This document shows positions 31,465 to 39,838 of a stretch of 64,000 nucleotides of DNA, one piece after another (position 1 is the first letter of the stretch; each line of letters starts with the position of its first letter). Under the pieces are notes generated by a model that made no database searches, had not been told where the DNA came from, and saw nothing but the letters and a program-made list of their open reading frames with translations. The stretch is from contig QCSA01000002.1 of the NCBI GenBank assembly GCA_003211695.1, positions 82,590-146,589 on the forward strand. Reading direction: 5' to 3'. The stretch is from Pelagibacteraceae bacterium AG-464-P07 (GTDB lineage: Bacteria > Pseudomonadota > Alphaproteobacteria > Pelagibacterales > Pelagibacteraceae). Both the position numbers and the translations under genes were made by a program.

Positions 31465-32220
31465 ATGAATAACAAATTAAATAAGACAACTTCAGCAATA
31501 ATCATAATTGGAAACGAAATATTATCTGGAAGAACCCAAGAAGTTAATCTTTCATATCTTTCAATCTGGCTTAACAAGTTGGGAGTAAGGGTAGAGGAAG
31601 TCAGAATTATTCCCGATATAGAAAATAAGATTGTTAATTGTGTTAATGAATTAAGGAGAAAATTTAATTATGTTTTTACAACTGGAGGAATTGGACCGAC
31701 TCATGACGATATAACAGCTAAGTCAATATCAAAGTCATTTAATTTAAATTACGAAATGCATCAGGAGGCTTTCAATATTTTAGAAAAATATTATAAACCT
31801 GGAGAATTTAATGAAGGAAGACAGAGAATGGCCATGATGCCTTCAAAAGCAAATTTAATTTATAATCCCACAAGCGGAGCTCCCGGTTTTTCTGTTGAAA
31901 ATGTTTTTTGTTTACCAGGAGTACCTTCAATTCTCCAATCAATGCTAGATGGTCTAAAAAATAAAATCTCTGGGGGAAAACCAATATTAAGCAAAACCAT
32001 TAATTTAAGAACCGTTGAAAGTGAAATTGCTAAACCACTAAAAGAAGTTCAAGAAAATAATATAGATGTTGAAATAGGTAGCTATCCCTTTTTTAAATCA
32101 GGTAAAGTTGGAGTCGCAATAGTTTTAAGGTCTGAAGATGAGTCTAAAATTAGCATTTGCAACAATCAGATTTTAAAAATTATTAATAGCAAAAAAATTA
32201 AGTTAATCGATAAAAATTAA
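31465..32220 (+). CDS. Competence/damage-inducible CinA-like, molybdopterin-binding domain protein
   Basis: IIGNEILSGRTQEVN; TTGGIGPTHDDITAKSI; PTSGAPGFSVENVFCLPGVP. Confidence 0.87.
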   Translation: MNNKLNKTTSAIIIIGNEILSGRTQEVNLSYLSIWLNKLGVRVEEVRIIPDIENKIVNCVNELRRKFNYVFTTGGIGPTHDDITAKSISKSFNLNYEMHQEAFNILEKYYKPGEFNEGRQRMAMMPSKANLIYNPTSGAPGFSVENVFCLPGVPSILQSMLDGLKNKISGGKPILSKTINLRTVESEIAKPLKEVQENNIDVEIGSYPFFKSGKVGVAIVLRSEDESKISICNNQILKIINSKKIKLIDKN

Positions 32221-32223
32221 TCA

Positions 32224-32631
32224 ATGTTATATTTTGCATACGGTAGTAATTTAAACCATGAACGAATGAAAAAAAGATGTAAGGATTCATATTTTATAAA
32301 AACTATAAGTTTGAAAGATTATTCACTTACATTTAGAAGTAAATATAGGACTGCAGATATAGAGAGAGAGAGAAATTCAAAAGTATGGGGTGCCCTGTAT
32401 AGAATTTCAGAATCCGACGAGAAGCAACTTGATTTTTATGAAGATTATCCTATCCTTTATAAAAAAATGTATTTTAATTATTTTAGTAAAAAAATAATGA
32501 CATATATAATGCCAAAAAAAACTCCATTTAGATATCCAGCTACAAAATATCTTAATGTTATCAAACAAGGTTATCAAGATTGTAAACTTGATAAAAAATA
32601 TCTAAATAAAGCATTAAAGTCTTTTTGTTGA
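32224..32631 (+). CDS. Gamma-glutamylcyclotransferase family protein
   Basis: MLYFAYGSNLNHERMKKRC; WGALYRISESDEKQLDFYE. Confidence 0.85.
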   Translation: MLYFAYGSNLNHERMKKRCKDSYFIKTISLKDYSLTFRSKYRTADIERERNSKVWGALYRISESDEKQLDFYEDYPILYKKMYFNYFSKKIMTYIMPKKTPFRYPATKYLNVIKQGYQDCKLDKKYLNKALKSFC

Positions 32632-32676
32632 AATTGTTAGATACACAAAAATTAGTAGACACTTGTTTGGATTTAA

Positions 32677-33870
32677 TCAAATAAAATTTTTTAAAAATAT
32701 TTTATCTAATTGTGATAAAAAAATATCTTTAGAAAAATGTTTATCAAATGCAATCAATCCATTTTTTCTTATTTTATTCCATAAACTTTTACTATTATAT
32801 AATCTCAGAATATGCTTAACAAATTGATCTTCATTTTTCGCAGTTAAACAATCATTTAAGTGCTTTAATCTCATACATTCAGCGGCAACTTCATTTATTA
32901 CACTTGGGATACCGTGTGATAGGTAATTACATACCTTACCATTAATGCCTTTACCAAAATTTAGTGGAGCGATTGCAACTCGACACTCATTTAACACATT
33001 ATAAACATCTTTTACATAACCCACAACATGCACATTTTGAAATTCTAACAATTTAATAATTTCACTAGAAAACCCCGTACCTATTGCAAAGGTTTCTTTA
33101 GAAAACCCCGAACCTACAATTTTTAGATTGATTTTCGAATTATAATTTAAAATTTTTGGAAAAATATTTTTAATAAAATATATCATCGCAATTTTGTTTG
33201 GAGGATGAAACATTGTTCCTATAAACACAATGTCTTTTCTACTTTCAAATTTTTTTTTAGTAACATTTTTTTTATGAGCAATAGTTAACTCATAAGAATT
33301 TATATTGTATTTTTTTAAAATTTTTTTTTCTACTGGACTTACAACGGTTGTTACATCAGAAAGTGAGCAAAACTTTAATTCTTCTTTTTTAATTTTATTT
33401 ATTTTAAATTTTTTTTTAATTCTTTTAATATTAAAAATTGAAGAAAAAAATTTTTGTTTTAAAAATTTTCTTTTCCCCCAAACTGATTGACTATCAAGCC
33501 TTAAGAAATGCAAATCAACAGTGTGAAACCATAGTTTAGCATTTTGGCAATATTTCTTACAAATATTAAAATAGTTCGTTGCCACAGAATGTCTATTGAT
33601 AATGACAAGATCAAAAAGAGATCCATAATTTTTTAAAAAAATTTCTACCGAAATAATCTTTGGTCTGCACAAAACTTTCACGCCAAGTTTTAAAAGATTC
33701 TTAGTATATGGATTTTTATTTATTTGATATGAAAAATTTTCAACAGTAGGTAAAAATTGAACGGCATAATTTTTATTTGTTAAATATATAATTTTATTCA
33801 TTAAATCAATTGAACCTGCGTCTCTTGTTGGATCTGGTGTGACTTCGTCTAAAATTAAAATATTTTTCAT
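32677..33870 (-). CDS. Glycosyltransferase (GT4-like)
   Basis: FIGTMFHPPNKIAMIYFIKNIFP; KIVGSGF; CRVAIAPLNFGKGINGKVCNYLSHGIPSV. Confidence 0.8.
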   Translation of the reverse strand: MKNILILDEVTPDPTRDAGSIDLMNKIIYLTNKNYAVQFLPTVENFSYQINKNPYTKNLLKLGVKVLCRPKIISVEIFLKNYGSLFDLVIINRHSVATNYFNICKKYCQNAKLWFHTVDLHFLRLDSQSVWGKRKFLKQKFFSSIFNIKRIKKKFKINKIKKEELKFCSLSDVTTVVSPVEKKILKKYNINSYELTIAHKKNVTKKKFESRKDIVFIGTMFHPPNKIAMIYFIKNIFPKILNYNSKINLKIVGSGFSKETFAIGTGFSSEIIKLLEFQNVHVVGYVKDVYNVLNECRVAIAPLNFGKGINGKVCNYLSHGIPSVINEVAAECMRLKHLNDCLTAKNEDQFVKHILRLYNSKSLWNKIRKNGLIAFDKHFSKDIFLSQLDKIFLKNFI

Positions 33871-34043
33871 GATTTATATAGTTATTTTATAATTAATCTA
33901 TATAAATTGTTTTTGGTGTTGTGTCTAAAAATAAAATTGATCTAGATATTAGCAGTGGTAAACCAAAAATTTGGTTAATAACTCAATCTAAATTTTCGGA
34001 AAATAAAGAGATAAATTTATGCTATACTATTTGTTTCTAATCA

Positions 34044-34229
34044 ATGAAAACAATTCTACAGTATAATACCTGGGGTGAATTGAATGATTATCTGTCTGAA
34101 CTGACAAACTCAGGAAAACAAAAGCAAGCCGGGGATATTTTTGAAAATCTATGTAAATATTATTTATTAACTGCGCCACATTACAGAAGTAAACCAAAAA
34201 ATGTTTGGTTATTAAAAGAGATAAATTAA
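34044..34229 (+). pseudogene. N-terminal relic of a DEAD/DEAH helicase (Type ISP restriction-like) protein
   Basis: 61 aa: TWGELNDYLSELTNSGKQKQAGDIFENLCKYYLLTAPHYRSKPKNVWLLKEI resembles the N-terminal region of large nuclease-helicases, then stops. Confidence 0.5.
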
Positions 34230-34294
34230 AAAAATTTTACTTATTAGACTTGTTCAATTATAAATATTGCGTAAATACAAGCAAACAAAGGAAT

Positions 34295-34380
34295 GCCCTC
34301 GTGGTGAAATTGGTAGACACAAAGGACTTAAAATCCTTGCCCATTTGGGAGTGCCGGTTCGAGTCCGGCCGAGGGCACCA
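34295..34380 (+). tRNA. tRNA-Leu (anticodon TAA), CCA encoded
   Basis: GCCCTCG...CGAGGGCACCA acceptor pairing; anticodon arm AAGGA-CTTAAAA-TCCTT; long variable arm; GGTTCGAGTCC T-arm. Confidence 0.97.
34360..34380 (+). repeat. Left copy of tRNA-Leu 3'-end direct repeat (putative att)
   Basis: CGAGTCCGGCCGAGGGCACCA; followed by ATATGAAAAAT at 34384-34394. Confidence 0.75.
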
Positions 34381-34433
34381 AAAATATGAAAAATGATTCT
34401 GTAGATGCAAAGGACACCAACAATAGCCTTTAA

Positions 34434-36716
34434 TTAATTTAATTTATTCAAAGATAAATATTTATTATATAATTTTGCAATATTTGGAACAGTGATATTA
34501 CAAGTTCTTAGCTTGTCTTCATCTTTCATAATACTATCAGTTAGACCATCAATTTCAATTTTACCATCTTTCATAATGATAAGTCTTTCTGCATAATTCC
34601 ATGCTAGGTGAATATCATGAGTTATTAATATAATTGTTTTACCTTGTTTTTTAAGTTCTTCTATAATTTTCATTAATTTAGTTATTTCATTTTCATCCAA
34701 AGTATTTGTTGGTTCATCAAAAATAATTACATTAGGGTCAATTGCAAGTATAGATGCAATTGTTAATTTTCTTAAATTTTCAGGAGATAAATTAATAGGA
34801 TTTTGATTTAATTCTAAACCAAATCTTTCACTTTCAAATAAAGTTATTTTATCAATTTGATCTTTTTTAAATTTAAGTTGCTTGGGACCAAATGCTAATT
34901 CTTCTCTCACTGTTGTTGAAAGAATTTGATATGATGGTTCTTGAAATATATATCCTATTTTTATGTTTTTATCTTTAATTACTTTACCTTTTGTAGGTTT
35001 TAACGCATAGCTAAGTACTAAGCTTAATGTCGACTTTCCCGAACCGTTTGCTCCTAGTATTGCAGTTAATTCATTTTTTTTAAAATTTAAATTTATATTA
35101 TTTAAAACATTATTTTTTTTGTCATATGAAAAACAAAGGTTTTCTGTTTGAATAATGTTTTGATTAAGATTTTCACTCTTTTCTCTTTTAGGCAAAATAT
35201 AATCTTTAATATTACTGTTTTTAGATATTAGCTCTTTTAAATTATTTAAATAATATTCAATATTATATAAATTTTTATTAGATGAAAATTTGAAACCTAA
35301 TTCTACTAATAACGGAACTCTTCTTCCTGATTCCTTTAAAATCTTTATAAAATCTCTATCATTTTTATCTATTAATTTTATCGTTTTATCTTTTACTAAA
35401 TATATTTTATCAAATTCAAGAGGATTTAAATTTTGTTCCGATAGCAATGTTGATTGATCCGAGCTAATTTGATTTATGGATTCAATTACCTCTTCTCTTC
35501 CTATAGGATCCAATTGTCCAGTAACTTCATCAAAAATAAGTAATTCTGGCTCGGCAATTAAAGCAGATGCAATCGCAACTCTTTGTTGTTGGCCACCTGA
35601 CAAAGATAAAGTTTTTCTCTGTAAAAAAGTTTCATCTAAACCCACTAATTTTAGAATCTTTAATTTTTGTTCGTTCCATTTTAATTTATCAATTTTTGAC
35701 CTTAAAAGACTTAATTCTAATTCATCATTTATTCTTATTCCAACAAGACCATGTGCGGCACTTGGAAAAACTATTCTTACTATTTGAGATAATTCTCCAA
35801 GAGTTAAATCTTCTGTATTATTTCCAAATATATTAATTGTACCGGTATGTTGACCAATAGTTCTTGAAAATAATCCTCGAGATAAAATTAAAGTACTACT
35901 TTTTCCTGATCCATTTTCTCCAATTAACATTATTTTTTCACCTTTATTAAACTGTAAATTTATATTTTTAAGAACAAAATCATTATCAGATACATCTTTA
36001 CTTAAATCATATGTTGTTGAGGCTTTTAATATTTCAAATTTATTACTATTTTTTGTATTGATAAAAGATTGAGATGTTGAAGTTCCTCCAAGATTATCTA
36101 CAGCTAAACTTTGTTGGTTAATATGACCAATTAATCTAAATATCATAGGAACAGGTATTAATCTTAAACCTTGGATTTTATCTAAAACTGAACCTTCCCA
36201 TTTTATGCCTCTGATAGACATTGATTGCATTAATGTAGTGAATTCCATATTAAGTAAATCTATATATCTTAGAACAATCATTAAATATATTTGACCTTTG
36301 TGAGGAAGTTTTAATGATTTTGAAGTATCAAATAAATCTTCCAAAGAAGTGACAGAAATATAGGCAATTGCGAAAAGTATCATAAAAAATAATCTTAATC
36401 CTAATATGGCACCCGTCTCTAGTCCTCCTTCTGTAAGAGTTAATGGACCAACAACAAAAATAGTTTTTCCTGAATGGTGAATAAAAATATTTCCTATAAA
36501 GCTTAATGTTCCTGCTACAGTGCAAGTTATCAAACCTAATTTATGATATGTTCTTCCTGATAAATATATAATTGTTATAATGGTGCCGGATACAGCAACT
36601 CCTAACCAATTATAAGTAAAAAAAGTACTTGCTAAACTTAATACAACAAAGAAAATAAATCTTGGAAGGGGGGCTAATACCCCCATCCCAAATCTATTTT
36701 TTTGATCTAAACCCAT
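34434..36716 (-). CDS. Single-chain ECF transporter: EcfT fused to two EcfA ATPase domains
   Basis: N-terminal multi-TM T-component (LILRYIDLL...SMSIRG-like), then GENGSGKSS/LSGGQQQRVAIASALIAEPELLIFDE and GANGSGKST/LSPENLRKLTIASILAIDPNVIIFDEPT. Confidence 0.88.
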   Translation of the reverse strand: MGLDQKNRFGMGVLAPLPRFIFFVVLSLASTFFTYNWLGVAVSGTIITIIYLSGRTYHKLGLITCTVAGTLSFIGNIFIHHSGKTIFVVGPLTLTEGGLETGAILGLRLFFMILFAIAYISVTSLEDLFDTSKSLKLPHKGQIYLMIVLRYIDLLNMEFTTLMQSMSIRGIKWEGSVLDKIQGLRLIPVPMIFRLIGHINQQSLAVDNLGGTSTSQSFINTKNSNKFEILKASTTYDLSKDVSDNDFVLKNINLQFNKGEKIMLIGENGSGKSSTLILSRGLFSRTIGQHTGTINIFGNNTEDLTLGELSQIVRIVFPSAAHGLVGIRINDELELSLLRSKIDKLKWNEQKLKILKLVGLDETFLQRKTLSLSGGQQQRVAIASALIAEPELLIFDEVTGQLDPIGREEVIESINQISSDQSTLLSEQNLNPLEFDKIYLVKDKTIKLIDKNDRDFIKILKESGRRVPLLVELGFKFSSNKNLYNIEYYLNNLKELISKNSNIKDYILPKREKSENLNQNIIQTENLCFSYDKKNNVLNNINLNFKKNELTAILGANGSGKSTLSLVLSYALKPTKGKVIKDKNIKIGYIFQEPSYQILSTTVREELAFGPKQLKFKKDQIDKITLFESERFGLELNQNPINLSPENLRKLTIASILAIDPNVIIFDEPTNTLDENEITKLMKIIEELKKQGKTIILITHDIHLAWNYAERLIIMKDGKIEIDGLTDSIMKDEDKLRTCNITVPNIAKLYNKYLSLNKLN

Positions 36717-36737
36717 TCATTATAGTTTTTATAAAAC

Positions 36738-37481
36738 TTAATAGGTTGATAGACCTCTTTTTTTCATTTCGCCTGTTAAAGAGAATAAGACACCAAGTCC
36801 AAGTATACTTGCCACTATGTCTCCCATAGCCCAACCAGGGAAAACTATTGTCCAAGCTGATGCACCCATTTCACCAATGCTGGCCCAAACATAAGCTCCC
36901 ATTGCTGCACTTACTACACTGGCTATTACCACTGCTATTACTGCCTTGAATACGTTTTCATTAAGTTTAAATGCTGAACTAGTTGTTTGTGCTAAAATAT
37001 ACCAACCAACTACACATATTAAACCAGCAATTACTCTTCCCCAAATTCCTAAAGATGGAGCAAGGTAATAACCTGCTACCATTGCAACAATTATAGTTAC
37101 CGCAACTAAAACAGTGCTTTTAACTAAATCTGCACTTTTAGCTTGGCCACTAGACAAGTCTATTTTCATCCATCTAAACAAATAATAAAGTAATAAAGTA
37201 TTTGCGAAAAAAGCAGGAATTGGATTTTGACCAATATTGATAGCGATTGGATTACCTGCCAAAGCGCCACCTATAAAAGTTCCTATAGCGGCTGCTGCCC
37301 ATCCGTATGGTCCAAACCAAATAGCTCCTGTTACCATAAATATACATGGCAACCAAAAGAAGCTTGCCCCAGCTGCTCCTGGAATTGATAAAAGCATTGA
37401 GCATAGATAAGCAGAAGCAACTATAGCGGCTGCCCAAATAGCTGATGCTACAAAAATTCCTGTTCCAGATTTTGTACTCAT
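36738..37481 (-). CDS. Putative ECF transporter S-component (substrate-specificity) membrane protein
   Basis: Six-plus TM segments; directly upstream of the EcfT-A-A' fusion in the same direction. Confidence 0.7.
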   Translation of the reverse strand: MSTKSGTGIFVASAIWAAAIVASAYLCSMLLSIPGAAGASFFWLPCIFMVTGAIWFGPYGWAAAAIGTFIGGALAGNPIAINIGQNPIPAFFANTLLLYYLFRWMKIDLSSGQAKSADLVKSTVLVAVTIIVAMVAGYYLAPSLGIWGRVIAGLICVVGWYILAQTTSSAFKLNENVFKAVIAVVIASVVSAAMGAYVWASIGEMGASAWTIVFPGWAMGDIVASILGLGVLFSLTGEMKKRGLSTY

Positions 37482-37577
37482 ATTTTTACCTCCCCAAGTG
37501 ATTCTTTAAAGGTGAACACTATGCACATTATTAAAAGTATATAAAGAAAGTAATTTGATTCTTAAATTTATTTAAAT

Positions 37578-38321
37578 TTATTTTTTATCTAAGATTTTTT
37601 TTAATTCTCGTAATGGTGGAGTTGCTTCTAACATACCTTTTTCTAGTAAATCCCAGTAAATTCCAGAAGGTCGACTTTTATTCCTGTTTGTGGATAACTT
37701 TTGTTTATTGGTAATTATCCAATCAACTATTATATCAGTTTCGCTTGGTTCAAGTTCAAAATTAACTACTTGTACTTCATGGACCACTGCAACGATGGGT
37801 GTATTCTCATCAACAATTTTTAAATCAGCAAACATTCCCCATTCAAGATCAAAAAAACCATGTCCCTTTCCGAATCTAACTCCATTCTTTGATACCGCAG
37901 AAGCACCAGTTAACATTAAATCTATTTTTCCTAAATTTTTAATTTCCTTTAGGGAGATACTTTTACCAAAATGCTCTAAACCATCCAAGGTACTTGCAAA
38001 AACTTCATTTCCTTTATTTACCATATTTTTTGTGATTAAAATTAATCCCCTATAGATTCCATATGTTGAAACAATTATATCTTTTTCATCTTTAATTGCT
38101 TGTTCCCTTATTGTTGTTAGGCAATTATCAGGGGTAATGAATAATAACTTTGACTCCTTGTATTCTTCACTTTTAATAATTTGATCATGAGCTTTTATAC
38201 TATCTTTAAAATCAGGAATATATTCTTCAAAATTCAAATGAAACCTTGAGTCTGGTAAAGCAACATTTTTTAGCCTTTGCCACACTTTTAAACGTACTTG
38301 CTGTTTGTCTTTTTTATCCAT
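37578..38321 (-). CDS. 5-formyltetrahydrofolate cyclo-ligase-like protein (COG0212 paralog type)
   Basis: KQQVRLKVWQRLKNVALPDSRFHLNFEEYIPDF; GKGHGFFDLEWGMF; VAVVHEVQVV; PSGIYWDLL. Confidence 0.8.
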   Translation of the reverse strand: MDKKDKQQVRLKVWQRLKNVALPDSRFHLNFEEYIPDFKDSIKAHDQIIKSEEYKESKLLFITPDNCLTTIREQAIKDEKDIIVSTYGIYRGLILITKNMVNKGNEVFASTLDGLEHFGKSISLKEIKNLGKIDLMLTGASAVSKNGVRFGKGHGFFDLEWGMFADLKIVDENTPIVAVVHEVQVVNFELEPSETDIIVDWIITNKQKLSTNRNKSRPSGIYWDLLEKGMLEATPPLRELKKILDKK

Positions 38322-38399
38322 AAATTTGTATATTATAAAAATATTAAATATAACTCTATAATATTTTTTGTTACTAATTATAACCGAAAGGAATTAAAC

Positions 38400-39020
38400 A
38401 TGAAAAATCTCATTTATTTTTTAACACTTTTTTTATTTTTTTCTCCAGTTATTGCTAAAGAATTTCGAATTGATTTTAATGAAGAAGGAATGAAGCTCTT
38501 CAAGAAAAAAGGCTTTGGTAAAAAAACTATTTATACCAATGCCAAAGATGATAATGGCTATTATGTAAAAGCTGTGTCGGAATCAGGCGCAACAGGAATT
38601 GGTATCGAAATTGACAACAAAGAGCTTTTAAAAGAAATGCCTTTTTTAAATGTTACATTTAAAATTGAAAAAGATTTTACAAATATTGATCAAACGACTA
38701 AAGATGGTCACGATTGGGCCGCAAGAGTGATGATTGGACATGGTAAAAAAATTGGTTCTAAATTACTGAGTTTGTCCCATTCATCATTTTTGGACGAAGG
38801 GTTTCTTCAACAAAGTCCATGGACAAAAGGCAGTCGCGATTATGTTATCTCGAACGATAAGAGCGGCGAATGGCATACACGTAAAGTTAATGTAAAAGAA
38901 TTGCTTGAAAAAACCCATAATATTTCTTTTACTAATTTTCTTGCTATATTTTCAGATTCTAACAACTCAAAACAAAAAATTGTTGCATATTACCGAGATA
39001 TATATTTTAGCGATAACTAA
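38400..39020 (+). CDS. DUF3047-like exported protein
   Basis: Signal peptide MKNLIYFLTLFLFFSPVIAKEF; DWAARVMIG...WHTRKVNVKELLEK...FLAIFSDSNNSKQKIVAYYRDIYFSD. Start corrected from 38298 to the ATG at 38400. Confidence 0.7.
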   Translation: MKNLIYFLTLFLFFSPVIAKEFRIDFNEEGMKLFKKKGFGKKTIYTNAKDDNGYYVKAVSESGATGIGIEIDNKELLKEMPFLNVTFKIEKDFTNIDQTTKDGHDWAARVMIGHGKKIGSKLLSLSHSSFLDEGFLQQSPWTKGSRDYVISNDKSGEWHTRKVNVKELLEKTHNISFTNFLAIFSDSNNSKQKIVAYYRDIYFSDN

Positions 39021-39022
39021 AG

Positions 39023-39043
39023 CGAGTCCAGCCGAGAGCACCA
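39023..39043 (+). repeat. Right copy of tRNA-Leu 3'-end direct repeat (putative att)
   Basis: CGAGTCCAGCCGAGAGCACCA, 19/21 identical to 34360-34380; followed by ATATGAAAAAT at 39049-39059. Confidence 0.75.
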
Positions 39044-39050
39044 TTATGAT

Positions 39051-39827
39051 ATGAAAAATATAAAACTTCATTTTGTTTTTGATGCAAATGGTAAATTAAG
39101 TAAAAAAAGATTAAAATTATTAAAAAAATTCAAAAATTACTCACCTCAAAAAGCAGATTTGATTACTGTCCTTGGTGGAGATGGATTTATGCTTCAAACA
39201 TTAAAAAAATTAGGAAGGTTTAATAAACCGTTTTATGGAATGAATATGGGAACCTATGGCTTTTTAATGAACAAATTTAAAACCAAAAAATTTGCTCAAA
39301 ATATTGCCAAATCTAAACTAGTAACTATTTCTGCTTTACAAATGATTGCAAAAACTAAAAATAATATTATGAAAAAAGCTATAGCAATAAACGAAATTTC
39401 TATGCTCAGACAGAGTAAACAAACTGCATCACTGCAAATAAAAAATGGAAAAAGACTAATTATGAAAAAACTAACCTCTGATGGAGTACTAGTATCCACT
39501 CCTGCTGGGAGCACGGGTTATAATCTTTCTGTTCATGGCCCCATCTTGTCGTTAAACTCAAAAAAATTAGCAATTACACCTATTAGTCCATTTCGACCAA
39601 GAAGATGGAAAGGAAGCGTAGTATCAGATAGGTCAGTCATAAAGATAAATAATTTGAATATTAACAAAAGACCAGTCAGTGTTGTGGCTGACAACGTTGA
39701 ATTTAGAAATATAAAAAAAGTAAAAATCTATATTAATCGTAAAATCAAATTTAACTTACTTTATGATCCGAAAAATAGCCTTAATAAGAAAATTAAAATA
39801 GAACAAGTAAGAAAAGAAATAAAGTAG
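39051..39827 (+). CDS. nadK: NAD kinase
   Basis: LITVLGGDGFMLQTL; GMNMGTYGFLMN; SDGVLVSTPAGSTGYNLSVHGPIL. Confidence 0.9.
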   Translation: MKNIKLHFVFDANGKLSKKRLKLLKKFKNYSPQKADLITVLGGDGFMLQTLKKLGRFNKPFYGMNMGTYGFLMNKFKTKKFAQNIAKSKLVTISALQMIAKTKNNIMKKAIAINEISMLRQSKQTASLQIKNGKRLIMKKLTSDGVLVSTPAGSTGYNLSVHGPILSLNSKKLAITPISPFRPRRWKGSVVSDRSVIKINNLNINKRPVSVVADNVEFRNIKKVKIYINRKIKFNLLYDPKNSLNKKIKIEQVRKEIK

Positions 39828-39838
39828 AAGTATAATCT

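Noticed and set aside
34205-34396. 63-aa ORF spanning tRNA-Leu
   Set aside because: Translation of a clear tRNA gene (VVKLVDTKDLKSLPIWECRFESGRGH is a typical tRNA artefact).
34400-34425. Third possible tRNA-end-like copy (AAAGGACACCAAC)
   Set aside because: Only a few matching bases; chance similarity cannot be excluded.
37482-37577. Possible TPP or folate riboswitch upstream of the S-component
   Set aside because: Read on the minus strand for TPP-like conserved elements; none found, and the 96-nt spacer only shows a good SD (GGGGAGG).
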